From assembly GCA_946404845.1 (NCBI GenBank), contig CAMJFD010000005.1:1-35461 (forward strand): DNA of 35,461 nucleotides, read 5' to 3'. The position numbers and the translations under genes were made by a program. Below, in pieces: positions 8,770 through 17,749 of the stretch. Each line of letters begins with the position of its first letter. Within the stretch, counting starts at the first letter, position 1. Under the pieces are notes generated by a model. That model made no database searches. It had not been told where the DNA came from and saw only the letters and a program-made list of their open reading frames with translations. The stretch comes from an uncultured Butyrivibrio sp. GTDB taxonomy: Bacteria > Bacillota > Clostridia > Lachnospirales > Lachnospiraceae.

Positions 8770-9120
8770 ATGAAATATATAGTTAATTCAGACAGAATAA
8801 CACTTATAGATGATGAGCAAAAAGAGCTTGCATATGTAGAATTTCCAGAATTTGAGGAAGGCAAAGTAGAGGTAACTCACACAGTAGTTGACAGTTCATT
8901 ACGCGGTAAAGGAATTGCCGGAACGCTTACACAAAAGCTTGCAGACCACCTTCGTAAAACTGGGCAAAAAGCCGAACTTACATGTTCTTATGCAATTAAA
9001 TGGTTTGCTGATCATAAGGAATATGCAGATGTCCTTATAGATTCAGCAGCTGAATTTGAAAAAGCAAAACACATGCAAAACGAAGCCTGCCAGATACCAA
9101 AGCATCCTAAAAAACAGTGA
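8770..9120 (+). CDS. Small GNAT-like N-acetyltransferase (YidJ/Acetyltransf_CG type)
   Basis: The start at 8770 follows AGGAGGA; an upstream in-frame ATG at 8689 lacks a site. The 116-aa product carries the family core VEVTHTVVDSSLRGKGIAG, in which RGKGIAG is the acetyl-CoA pyrophosphate loop, followed by the cysteine of LTCSYAIKWF that is typical of these one-domain proteins. The substrate is unknown; members are often poorly active or act on small amines. The last 25 residues are a Lys/His-rich extension. A 24-bp gap leads to the next gene, so co-transcription is likely. TATAAT at 8724-8729 is a possible -10 box. Confidence 0.85.
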   Translation: MKYIVNSDRITLIDDEQKELAYVEFPEFEEGKVEVTHTVVDSSLRGKGIAGTLTQKLADHLRKTGQKAELTCSYAIKWFADHKEYADVLIDSAAEFEKAKHMQNEACQIPKHPKKQ

Positions 9121-9144
9121 TAATTTCATAATCGGAGAAATATT

Positions 9145-9834
9145 ATGAGTAAGAGTAATAAAAAAGCTATTGTGATAATTATCATAGTTGCTGTAATAAT
9201 TGTTGCCCTAGGGCAAATATACACGATACTAACAACCTTCCACTATGAAGACCATCTAGATGATACAGTTATCACAATCGACAGTACCGAAATAAGTCTT
9301 AGAGAATTTGGATACTATATATATGACATAGAAGCATATGTACAGGAACAGGCTCTTCAATATGACTCGGAAAACCCGTCTCACTGGTGGAATACGCATT
9401 TTGCCGCAGGTCTAGATTCTACATATATTTGTGACTATGCCAAAGAGACTGCAATTAATAGCTGCGTATGTGATGAAATATATTATCAGCTGGCCATCCA
9501 AAATGGCATTAGTTTAGATGATACAGAAAAATCCTATGCCGCAGATGAAGCAAATCAGACTTATGAGCAAATGAACGATTATCAGCTGAGTGTAACTGGA
9601 TTAGATGCAGATATTATACTGGAATATAGATTAAAACAGGCTCTTGCAACCAAATATGCACAGACTCTATTAGACACAGTAGACTTTTCTGCATATGAAG
9701 ATGATCCCAATACCTTATTAAGCGGAAATGGTGATTACTTCCAGGATGTAATATTACCTGACCATACTGTAACGGAAAATACCAAAATTCTAGATAATCT
9801 ATACTTTGGAAAAATAACTGTTAACTATGAGTGA
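9145..9834 (+). CDS. Membrane-anchored extracytoplasmic protein, SurA/PrsA N-domain-like
   Basis: The 229-aa protein has a basic N-terminus, one membrane helix (about 8-29) and an outside acidic helical domain. The segment ITIDSTEISLREFGYYIYD, with later helices, looks like the chaperone part of SurA/PrsA-type foldases. No parvulin PPIase domain is present, so enzyme activity is not expected. The gene lies 27 bp before the diguanylate cyclase and 24 bp after the acetyltransferase, and all three may be one operon. A role in folding or in sensing for the cyclase is speculation. Confidence 0.65.
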   Translation: MSKSNKKAIVIIIIVAVIIVALGQIYTILTTFHYEDHLDDTVITIDSTEISLREFGYYIYDIEAYVQEQALQYDSENPSHWWNTHFAAGLDSTYICDYAKETAINSCVCDEIYYQLAIQNGISLDDTEKSYAADEANQTYEQMNDYQLSVTGLDADIILEYRLKQALATKYAQTLLDTVDFSAYEDDPNTLLSGNGDYFQDVILPDHTVTENTKILDNLYFGKITVNYE

Positions 9835-9861
9835 TAGATCATTCGGAGAATACAAATAACT

Positions 9862-11337
9862 ATGGCCTATAAATATAGAAAATATGCAGCTAATAAGAAT
9901 ATTGTAACCATAACAACCTTCATCATTCTGCTAATTATTAGCATGGGTTTTCTGGTTGTAGAAATCAATATGATGAAATTCTACAACGAATCTGCCAAGG
10001 AGCAGGCACAAGATGACGTAATTCTAACAGGTATAGATGTATCATCTCAGATAACTAATATATCAACAGGGCAGCGTGTTGCTTCTGTGATGATAGCCAA
10101 TGACATATTCCTACAGGATTGGGCACAAAACGAAGAGGCTTATCTTGAAGATTCTAATGATTCAAGCCTTGAGACTCTCTATGATTATCTTAAGACTTAC
10201 CAGAAAGTTCTTGATTATGACACTGTCTTTTTTGTATCAGAGACGACTGGAAATTATTATTATCAAGACGGATTTAATAAAACTATTTCTCCAACTGATG
10301 ATTTTGATGTTTGGTACTATAATTTCCTGGATTTGGAAAAAGAATACGATATAGAAATAGACAGAGATGAAACATTGGATTATTCTGTCAGCCTATTCGT
10401 TAACTGCAGAGTAGAAGATTCGGAAGGTAATCTTATAGGTGTTGCAGGAACAGCTCAACAGATAAATGATATTAATTCCAATATTTCCACTTATGAAAGC
10501 ACACTTGGCGTAAATGTTTATGTCATAAATACAGGTAATGCCGTTAATTCTTTTACCGGAAGCGATGAATATTACAAAGCAGTTGAAGAAGTATCAGAAA
10601 TTCTGGGCATTTCAGAAGACACTCTTCTTGCTACAGGTAATACAGCCTATGAATATACATGGCTTGATTCAACTCATTGTATGACATGCCAATACAATTC
10701 AGAAATGGGCTGGAACATAATAGTAGTCAAAGATATTTCAAATATTCAGTGGGAATACCGTAAACAGATGCTCTACGGAGCTGCATTCCTGTTTATTGTA
10801 TTAATAATATTTGTAACAGGAAGTTCCGTACTACTGAGCCGACTGAATAAGCTATCCCGCGAGGCAGAGAATACTGATGACCTCACAGGCCTATGTAATA
10901 ACAGACTCTTTAGAGAAAAATATCATGAAGAATTAAGGAAACGTCATTCTCATGATATGACACTATTCATGGTAGATATCGATGATTTCAAGGTATTCAA
11001 CGATACCTATGGTCATTTATATGGTAACGCAGTAATTAAGCTTGTTGCTTCTGAACTTGATTCAGCATTTAACGATATCGGTATAGTCGGCAGATGGGGC
11101 GGAGACGAATTCATTGGAATAACTGTTGTGAATAACACTGAATGTACAGATATATTCTACACCATTCAGGAATCAATCAAAGCAAAGAGTACCAAGAACA
11201 TCTCTGTATCCATAAGTGTAGGCATAACTACAATCAAATCACATGAATCTGTTGATTCTGCTATAAAGCGAGCAGATATAGGTTTATATGAGAGCAAAAA
11301 AGATGGTAAAGGAAAAATAGTGACTATAAAAGATTAA
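9862..11337 (+). CDS. Membrane diguanylate cyclase with extracellular Cache-like sensor
   Basis: The 491-aa protein is predicted to make cyclic di-GMP from two GTP in response to an external signal. It has a membrane helix at about 16-36, an extracellular region (40-300) with a dCache-like arrangement, a second helix (about 306-326) and a GGDEF domain (about 338-491) starting DDLTGLCNNR. The active-site sequence is RWGGDEF (GGDEF at about 413-417), so it should be catalytic. The allosteric RxxD inhibitory site that usually precedes it is absent (Asn and Gly occupy its positions), so product inhibition through that site is not expected. Its start follows CGGAGAA. It ends the probable operon. 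Confidence 0.9.
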   Translation: MAYKYRKYAANKNIVTITTFIILLIISMGFLVVEINMMKFYNESAKEQAQDDVILTGIDVSSQITNISTGQRVASVMIANDIFLQDWAQNEEAYLEDSNDSSLETLYDYLKTYQKVLDYDTVFFVSETTGNYYYQDGFNKTISPTDDFDVWYYNFLDLEKEYDIEIDRDETLDYSVSLFVNCRVEDSEGNLIGVAGTAQQINDINSNISTYESTLGVNVYVINTGNAVNSFTGSDEYYKAVEEVSEILGISEDTLLATGNTAYEYTWLDSTHCMTCQYNSEMGWNIIVVKDISNIQWEYRKQMLYGAAFLFIVLIIFVTGSSVLLSRLNKLSREAENTDDLTGLCNNRLFREKYHEELRKRHSHDMTLFMVDIDDFKVFNDTYGHLYGNAVIKLVASELDSAFNDIGIVGRWGGDEFIGITVVNNTECTDIFYTIQESIKAKSTKNISVSISVGITTIKSHESVDSAIKRADIGLYESKKDGKGKIVTIKD

Positions 11338-11468
11338 AAATACTGATATTAATTATTTAATTTTTACAGAATTTAGGACTAATTTTTCATGTTTTTAGAA
11401 CAATACTTCCCATGTATTATTGTGAAAGGGTTTTCTTTATTTACAAAAATATTTGGGAGGTATTTTTA

Positions 11469-14198
11469 ATGAAAAAAGCAATTACCAAAGTTTCCGCTGC
11501 TATTCTTGCAGCAACTATGGCAATGAGCCTTACAGCATGTGGCTGTTCATGGGACAAGCCTCAGCAGGATAAGACTCAGGAGGACAGACCAGGTGATCCT
11601 GACCATGGCGGAAAACCTTCAGACAGACCAGATGAAGGCTCCTCACACAACGACTCAGCATCAGAGGATGCGTCCACAACAGATTCCAGTAGTGATAGTA
11701 GTTCAGAATCAAGTTCAGACAGCAGTTCTGATGCAAGCTCTGAAGCAAATTCTGGCAGCAGTGCATCAGATGGTGCCAGCACAGAAGATTCAAGCGATGC
11801 AGCAAATACTGGTGATTCTGTAGTAGATTCAGATGATGAGACTGATTCAACAGATACAGATGATCTTAGTTCTCTATCTTCAATCGAATTCTCAAGACTT
11901 CTTGGAAATGGTATAGATCTTGGTAATACCCTTGAGGCAACAGGTTCTTCAGGAGTTGCAACAACAGCAGATGAAGTTACGGCTTATGAAGTTTCATGGG
12001 GACAGCCAGAAACAACTAAGGAAATGATACAGGGCATGAAAGATGCTGGATTTGACAGCATACGTATTCCAGTAGCCTGGACAAATGGTATAGATGTAGC
12101 AAGTGGCATGGAAAATGGCGATTTTACTATTTCAGAAGCTTTGTTTGAAAGAGTAGAGGAGGTTGTAGACTATGCGCTTGACAGTGATATGTATGTCGTA
12201 CTAAATGATCACTGGGATGGCGGCTGGTGGGCCATGTTCGGAAACTCTGATACAGAGATTCAGGACTCAGCTTATGAATTATACAGCCAGATGTGGACTC
12301 AGATAACAGACAGATTCAAGGATAAAGGCGACCACCTGATATTTGAAAGTGGTAATGAAGAACTAGGTGACCGTTTCAACGATAAAGCCAGCAGTACAAG
12401 ATATAGCGACTATGTCTTAGAAGACGGCGGCGTACTTACAACAGATGAATGTTATGAACTAACTAATAAGCTCAACCAGACTTTCGTAGATATAGTCAGA
12501 AGTTCTGGTTCAAATAACACAGACAGATTCCTCTTACTTGCAGGATATGGAACAAATATTGACCAGACAGTTGATTCAAGATATGTAATTCCAACAGATA
12601 CAGCTACAGATAAGCTCCTCGTATCCGTTCACTATTATGATCCATCTGGATACTGTATCTTTGGAAGCGTTAATAAATGGGGCAGTACAAGTGATTTCTC
12701 ATATATGGAATCACAAATGGCCAAACTCAGCACAACATTCACATCAAACGGGGTAGGTGTAATTGTAGGTGAATGGGGCGTTCTCATGGACGATAACGAA
12801 CTGCGTGATGGCACAGAGACCTATATGAAAGCCTTCCTTGATACATGTGTGATCAACGATGTGGCACCTATTATGTGGGACTGCAACAATGAATATGACA
12901 AAGAAACATGTTCTATGAGATATGACAATATTGCAGAGATATTCTCTTCAAGAGATGTTGATTCAGAATCTGGTAAAACAGTTGACGAACTTGTAGAAGA
13001 AGCAACAACAGAATTTGAAGCACTTAGAGCAGAAGCTTATGAGGAAGCAGGCGCAACAGATGGTGTAGCCACTGCATGGCTTATGTATACATCAAGTGAC
13101 TGGTCTATCCAGTATAGTGTTGGAGATGAATACAAGCCAGACAGCTCATCTTCAGGAATTGAATCAACAGCAGTTGATATTACAGGCGACGGCGAATACA
13201 CAGTAGGACTTGATTTTACAGAAAACGGTGGTACAACAGGAACAGCATTTATGGCACTTGGCATTGCTAATGGCGAAGAGTTATATCCTAATAGCGTTGT
13301 TCAGGTAACAGATATTAAGGTAGACGGTGAAAGCATTGATATTGCAGATAACTGCTATACAACAACAGATGACGGCGCATGCACAAGAGTTAACCTCTAC
13401 AATGAATGGGTAGTTGGTTATGGTAAGACACTTGGCTCAAGTGCTCCATCATCAGCAAGAGTCCTTACAGGCTCAGTTTCAAATGCTACATCATGTCTGT
13501 TTGATAATTCAACACTTGGTACATTCAATACAATCGAGATTACATTTACATTCTATACAGAAGATTCTGCAGCAGAATATAGAGCAGCTCATCCAGATGA
13601 AAGCTCTGATGATGAGACAGATGAAACAAATGAAGATGTTTCAGGTAACTCAAGTGATTCATCAGAAGATGCAAGTGATGAAACAACTGATACCAGCACA
13701 GCAACAGCTTTTCTTATGTACACTTCAAGCGACTGGGGAACTCAGTACTGCGTTGGTGAATATAATCCAGCTTCTGCTACTGAAGGTATCGTAGCAACAG
13801 ATACTGAAATTACTGGTGCAGGTGAGTACAGCGTATCAATAGACCTTACTCAGACAGCCAATGGATCAGCTGATGGTACAGCATTTATGGCTCTTGGAAT
13901 CACAAATGGTGAATCATTATTCCCAGGTGCTATTGTAGAAATCAAAGATATTCTAGTAAACGGCGAATCTATTGAATTTGCTGATAATTATTACACAACA
14001 TCAGATGACGGTGTTATGACAAGAGTTAATCTCTACAATGAATGGATCGTTAGCTATGGTTCAACACTTGGATCAAGTGCTCCATCAAACGGTCGCTGCA
14101 GCGGAACACTCAGTGACTGCACAAGCTGCCTATTTGACAAGGAATCACTTGGAACAATAGAAACTCTTGAAGTACAGTTCGAAGTTGTAACAGAATAA
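11469..14198 (+). CDS. Lipoprotein GH5 endoglucanase with two C-terminal carbohydrate-binding-like modules
   Basis: The 909-aa enzyme should cleave internal beta-1,4-glucan (or related beta-glucan) bonds at the cell surface. The start at 11469 follows GGGAGG. A lipoprotein signal ends LTAC (Cys24), then comes a Ser/Asp-rich linker (about 57-137). The GH5 domain (about 140-515) has GNGIDLGNTLEA, SWGQPETT, IRIPVAWTN, the acid/base Glu297 in SGNEE and the nucleophile Glu435 in VGEWG; subfamily 4 is the best guess. Two homologous modules of about 160 aa follow (about 535-700 and 745-909), joined by a second acidic Ser/Thr linker. Each has TSSDW, GTAFMALGI and RVNLYNEW. They look like beta-sandwich binding modules, but I cannot name the family. 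A terminator follows. Confidence 0.92.
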   Translation: MKKAITKVSAAILAATMAMSLTACGCSWDKPQQDKTQEDRPGDPDHGGKPSDRPDEGSSHNDSASEDASTTDSSSDSSSESSSDSSSDASSEANSGSSASDGASTEDSSDAANTGDSVVDSDDETDSTDTDDLSSLSSIEFSRLLGNGIDLGNTLEATGSSGVATTADEVTAYEVSWGQPETTKEMIQGMKDAGFDSIRIPVAWTNGIDVASGMENGDFTISEALFERVEEVVDYALDSDMYVVLNDHWDGGWWAMFGNSDTEIQDSAYELYSQMWTQITDRFKDKGDHLIFESGNEELGDRFNDKASSTRYSDYVLEDGGVLTTDECYELTNKLNQTFVDIVRSSGSNNTDRFLLLAGYGTNIDQTVDSRYVIPTDTATDKLLVSVHYYDPSGYCIFGSVNKWGSTSDFSYMESQMAKLSTTFTSNGVGVIVGEWGVLMDDNELRDGTETYMKAFLDTCVINDVAPIMWDCNNEYDKETCSMRYDNIAEIFSSRDVDSESGKTVDELVEEATTEFEALRAEAYEEAGATDGVATAWLMYTSSDWSIQYSVGDEYKPDSSSSGIESTAVDITGDGEYTVGLDFTENGGTTGTAFMALGIANGEELYPNSVVQVTDIKVDGESIDIADNCYTTTDDGACTRVNLYNEWVVGYGKTLGSSAPSSARVLTGSVSNATSCLFDNSTLGTFNTIEITFTFYTEDSAAEYRAAHPDESSDDETDETNEDVSGNSSDSSEDASDETTDTSTATAFLMYTSSDWGTQYCVGEYNPASATEGIVATDTEITGAGEYSVSIDLTQTANGSADGTAFMALGITNGESLFPGAIVEIKDILVNGESIEFADNYYTTSDDGVMTRVNLYNEWIVSYGSTLGSSAPSNGRCSGTLSDCTSCLFDKESLGTIETLEVQFEVVTE

Positions 14199-14220
14199 AA
14201 AAATCATACATATAATATAT

Positions 14221-14259
14221 GGCCCTGTTCAGATTGAATAAATCTGACCAGGGCCTTTT
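14221..14259 (+). terminator. Rho-independent terminator after GH5
   Basis: A 15-bp stem with one mismatch (14221-14235 / 14241-14255) and a 5-base loop is followed by TTTT. Confidence 0.9.
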
Positions 14260-14438
14260 ATCATTAATAAGAAATTGCTCTGGTGGTTTCAAATAATATG
14301 AATAAAAAGTTATAATCATAAAAACAAATGATAATCATAAATATCTACTTGTGTACAATTTAATTTGAGATATAATATAAACAGTATTGCTAATTTAAAT
14401 CTAATTTCAAAACTATTTTTCAACCGGAGGTAATAAAT

Positions 14439-14753
14439 ATGTTTAAAGTATACGGAAGCCCAATGTGCCCAGATTGTAGAGAATGCAAGGCTAATTTTGA
14501 CGATCATAATATCGAATATGAATATCTTGATATAAATGCCAATCTCAAGAACCTAAAAGAATTCCTCATCTTAAGGGATTCAAATCCTGTTTTTGACAGA
14601 CTGAAAAAAATACATGATATTGGAATACCAGCTATCGTAGCAGAAGATGGCACAGTGTTCACTGACTGGGAAGGATATCTCAAGGAAAAAGGCCTTCCAA
14701 TCACATATAGAGAACAGGGTCAGGCTTGCAGCATAGACGGAAAAGGCTGCTAA
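14439..14753 (+). CDS. Glutaredoxin-like thiol-disulfide protein
   Basis: The 104-aa protein has the thioredoxin-fold start FKVYGSPMCPDC with the redox pair Cys10/Cys13. The cis-proline region is GIPAIVAEDGTVF, and a short C-terminal tail carries two more cysteines (CSIDGKGC) that could bind metal or form a disulfide. It is cytoplasmic, with no signal. GGAGG precedes the ATG, and TATAAT (14371-14376) with TTGTGT 16 bases upstream is a plausible promoter. It may be a stand-alone gene, since 77 bp separate it from the next. Confidence 0.88.
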   Translation: MFKVYGSPMCPDCRECKANFDDHNIEYEYLDINANLKNLKEFLILRDSNPVFDRLKKIHDIGIPAIVAEDGTVFTDWEGYLKEKGLPITYREQGQACSIDGKGC

Positions 14754-14830
14754 TTATAACAATGCCAAAAAACTGGCTTTAATCTATTTTGATTCTCAAA
14801 TCTATTTCTTAAGAGAAGGGCTGGAAGACC

Positions 14831-15508
14831 ATGAGCAAACTAAGTAAAATTACGATAATTACATGTCTTACTCTAATAATAGTATTCATAATAATCTATT
14901 TAAGTAGTTCTCACAATGATACAGACACAGTATCTGATGCTAATGATGGATCATCTAATACTACCAAAACAGAATATGTAAATAAAAAAATCATTCATAC
15001 AGAATCTCAGATTGATACAGAAGTAATTGAAGAAGGCCTTACAAACATGGGCTTTCTAATTACTTCAAAATATTATTTCACAGACACTACGACTACAAGT
15101 AAAGTCACTTCTATAGGTAGTATTACTCTTGGCTTTACTAAAGCCAATATGATCGTCAAATATTCAGGTTATGTTCCAGCAGGAATTGATTTTACCAAAG
15201 TCGCCGTATCTGTAGATGATGACAACAAGATAATAACTGTCTCCATTCCAGAAGCTGAGCTTCAGGACGTTGTAATAGATCATGACAGCTTTGAACTTCT
15301 TGATGAAGACAAAAATATCTTCAATAAATTCGAAGTATCTGACCTTAACGATTCTCTCGTAGAATTAGAAGAGAGTAATCTCGAAAGAGCAGAAGAATTA
15401 GGGCTTCTAGAAGAAGCAAATAGTAACGCAGAGCTCATAATCACTAACTTTGTAAACAGCATAACTGATGGAACCGGCTATAAGCTCAGTATTCAAAAAG
15501 CTGAATAA
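14831..15508 (+). CDS. DUF4230 membrane-anchored protein
   Basis: The 225-aa protein has an N-terminal membrane helix (about 7-26), a short Ser/Thr/Asp linker and the DUF4230 domain: IDTEVIEEGL, a YYFTDT segment, GSITLGFTKANMIVKYSGYVPAGIDF and ITVSIPEAEL. A helical, acidic C-terminal part follows. DUF4230 proteins have no established biochemical role. The following membrane protein (73 bp on) may be its partner. Confidence 0.85.
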   Translation: MSKLSKITIITCLTLIIVFIIIYLSSSHNDTDTVSDANDGSSNTTKTEYVNKKIIHTESQIDTEVIEEGLTNMGFLITSKYYFTDTTTTSKVTSIGSITLGFTKANMIVKYSGYVPAGIDFTKVAVSVDDDNKIITVSIPEAELQDVVIDHDSFELLDEDKNIFNKFEVSDLNDSLVELEESNLERAEELGLLEEANSNAELIITNFVNSITDGTGYKLSIQKAE

Positions 15509-15581
15509 TATATGATTAGTTTTATAAATCATTTTTTAGACAATAATTAACATGTAATCAAAAGACTTAAAGGGGAAAAAA

Positions 15582-16400
15582 ATGGATATAAACTTAGGTA
15601 AAAGCATAGAATCAAAAATCAGAGGGACTGTAATCCTGATTACTATCGCAATTTTCTCAATTTTTATAATAGGTGGACTGTTCATCACACAAGACAGGTA
15701 TCATGGACAGGTTGAAATCATTGACCGCAATATAGAAACTGTATTATCACTTACAGAAGCTTCTACAATTTCATCAGCTGCAGTCACTATGATACCGGGT
15801 GATACAGCAACTCCAATAGCAGAGAAACTTGCAGACTTTAGCACATATTTTATAGCTGTGCTAAGCGTTTTGTATTTGGAAAAATTTCTGATAGTATTAT
15901 CCGGCAAACTCGCAGCAATAGTTTTTATTCCTGCTGCCTGTGCGTTTCAAATATTATCCATATGGATTAAAAAAGACAATATTAAAAGCTTTGCTAATAG
16001 CATCGCTATCAAAGTATTTATATTAGGACTTGGAATCGGACTTGTTATTCCAGTAAGCGTATTCGCATCAAATGCGGTCTATCTAGAATTCCAGACTACA
16101 ATTGATGAAGCAGTAACATCTGCAAACACTGTCAGCAGTGATATACAAGGTTCTGTAGAAGAAAGTGAAGAGGAAGATTCCGGATTTCTTTCTGGAATTA
16201 CAAATACTATTTCTGCCAAGTTTTCACTTGCTATAGATGGTGCCAAAAAGCTTATAAACAGCTTTGTTGAATCACTTGCAATTATGTTGGTAGTTTCCTG
16301 CCTTATACCGATTCTGATATTTATATTATTCATCTGGCTTGTAAAGTCACTTCTGAATATACAGTCGGAAAGCCTGATATCATTTAACAGACGGTTATAA
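15582..16400 (+). CDS. Multi-pass membrane protein of unknown function
   Basis: The 272-aa protein has predicted helices at about 15-36, 86-105, 108-125, 142-162 and 228-252. An acidic stretch (SVEESEEEDSG, about 187-200) leads into an amphipathic region before the last helix. No transporter or enzyme signature is visible. An AAGGGGA site precedes the ATG. Its position directly after the DUF4230 gene suggests that the two work together at the membrane. Confidence 0.7.
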   Translation: MDINLGKSIESKIRGTVILITIAIFSIFIIGGLFITQDRYHGQVEIIDRNIETVLSLTEASTISSAAVTMIPGDTATPIAEKLADFSTYFIAVLSVLYLEKFLIVLSGKLAAIVFIPAACAFQILSIWIKKDNIKSFANSIAIKVFILGLGIGLVIPVSVFASNAVYLEFQTTIDEAVTSANTVSSDIQGSVEESEEEDSGFLSGITNTISAKFSLAIDGAKKLINSFVESLAIMLVVSCLIPILIFILFIWLVKSLLNIQSESLISFNRRL

Positions 16401-16497
16401 TATATGATATATATAATAACTAATATCGCAGAACTAATTAAAAATTATAAACATAATTATAGACAATCTATAATAATTACCTGAAAGGCTTAGATCA

Positions 16498-17253
16498 ATG
16501 AACACAGAAGAGCAATTATTATCACAGATAGAAGAAATTATGAAACACTGCGGCAATATAATGCTGACTGCAGACAGAAGTTCCAACGTAATTGAATCCA
16601 AGGAAGGTCATGCCAACTTTGTAACCAAGTATGACAAAATGATTCAGGACATCCTTGAAGAGAAGCTCATTGAGATTCTGCCAGAAGCCGTTTTTGTCGG
16701 AGAGGAAAGCGGACTAAATGGCAATATATCAAATGGCTATGCTTACATCGTTGATCCAATTGATGGAACTACCAATTTTATCAAAGATTACAAGGCAAGC
16801 GCTATTTCAGTCGGACTTCTCAAGGACGGAGCTCCTTATATAGCAGCCGTTTATAACCCTTACCTTGATGAAATGTTCACAGCTATTAAGGGGCAGGGTG
16901 CTAAATGCAATGGTAAGAGCATCCATGTTTCTGGCAAAAAACTCAACGAAGGACTTGTACTATTTGGAACCGCTCCATATTATGAGGATCTTGCAAAAAA
17001 ATCTTTTGAAGCAGCCTATGAATTATTTAAGGGCGCAATGGACCTTAGAAGAAGTGGTTCAGCAGCACTTGACCTTTGCAGCATAGCATCAGGAAGAGCA
17101 GAAGTATATTTCGAACTAATATTGCAGCCTTGGGACTATGCAGCCGGATGTCTTATAGTAACAGAAGCTGGCGGAACTGTAACAACCTATGAGGGAAATT
17201 CTATTACTTTTGAAAAACCATGTTCCATAAAAGCATGTGGAACCACAGAGTGA
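16498..17253 (+). CDS. Inositol monophosphatase family phosphatase
   Basis: The 251-aa protein belongs to the Mg-dependent IMPase/FBPase/CysQ fold. Metal ligands are seen in FVGEESG (Glu about 69-70), DPIDGTTNF (Asp86, Asp89) and WDYAAG (Trp212-Asp213). The natural substrate could be inositol phosphate, another sugar phosphate or 3'-phosphoadenosine phosphate; the sequence does not decide. A GAAAGG site lies before the ATG. An open frame in another phase runs on past the stop codon (17249-17344) and ends in a plausible C-terminus, so the last part of this gene may be frameshifted. Confidence 0.88.
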   Translation: MNTEEQLLSQIEEIMKHCGNIMLTADRSSNVIESKEGHANFVTKYDKMIQDILEEKLIEILPEAVFVGEESGLNGNISNGYAYIVDPIDGTTNFIKDYKASAISVGLLKDGAPYIAAVYNPYLDEMFTAIKGQGAKCNGKSIHVSGKKLNEGLVLFGTAPYYEDLAKKSFEAAYELFKGAMDLRRSGSAALDLCSIASGRAEVYFELILQPWDYAAGCLIVTEAGGTVTTYEGNSITFEKPCSIKACGTTE

Positions 17254-17344
17254 GTATATCACAAGAAAATTAAATGAAAGCGGATATTTCAGCCTGGATG
17301 AAATCCTTGGTAAAATTGAGAGATACATCGGACTTATTAAATAA
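17249..17344 (+). pseudogene. Possible frameshifted C-terminal remnant of the phosphatase gene
   Basis: Starting where the phosphatase ends, the +1 frame reads a coding-like 31-residue stretch (EYITRKLNESGYF ... LGKIERYIGLIK) ending in TAA immediately before a terminator. A GTG at 17237 in this frame has no ribosome binding site. It could be the lost tail of the phosphatase or a piece of a deleted gene. Confidence 0.35.
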
Positions 17345-17377
17345 AAAATGATTAAATACCTTATAAAAACAGACATA

Positions 17378-17420
17378 CGAGATTATAACGTTTATATTAA
17401 ATGTTTATAATCTCGTTTTT
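17378..17420 (+). terminator. Rho-independent terminator
   Basis: CGAGATTATAA (17378-17388) pairs with 17405-17415 and is followed by TTTTT. It closes the phosphatase transcript. Confidence 0.8.
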
Positions 17421-17485
17421 CTATGTCTTTTTTACGTTATAATAAATATCACAAATCACTACTTCATATATCAAGGAGGCATATT

Positions 17486-17713
17486 ATGCAAAATTTCGTA
17501 TTAGATCACATTGAAATTATATTTTTACTAATCGTAATTGCCTTTTTTGCATGCCAAATTTCAAGACTCATCAAAATATCCAGAAAGCTTGAATCTGAAG
17601 GCATTAAAAAGAATACCAAAAAAGATATATCAACAACAGATACAGCTGCAAATATCAATGTCACACAGACATCTGGTCTTACAGATGAATTACCTAATAA
17701 AACCAGAACATAA
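17486..17713 (+). CDS. Small single-pass membrane protein (75 aa)
   Basis: The start at 17486 follows AAGGAGG. Residues about 9-26 (IEIIFLLIVIAFFACQI) form one membrane helix, followed by a basic, then Ser/Thr-rich cytoplasmic tail. No family is recognised. A TATAAT box at 17438-17443 lies just downstream of the previous terminator. The gene is convergent with helD, and its stop codon is 37 bp from the helD stop. Confidence 0.7.
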   Translation: MQNFVLDHIEIIFLLIVIAFFACQISRLIKISRKLESEGIKKNTKKDISTTDTAANINVTQTSGLTDELPNKTRT

Positions 17714-17749
17714 CTATATTTTTTTATGTATCAAATATAAAGCACCAGA

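Noticed and set aside
11530-11850. Long frames opposite or beside the Ser/Asp-rich GH5 linker
   Set aside because: They are shadows of the repetitive linker codons, with no start signals.
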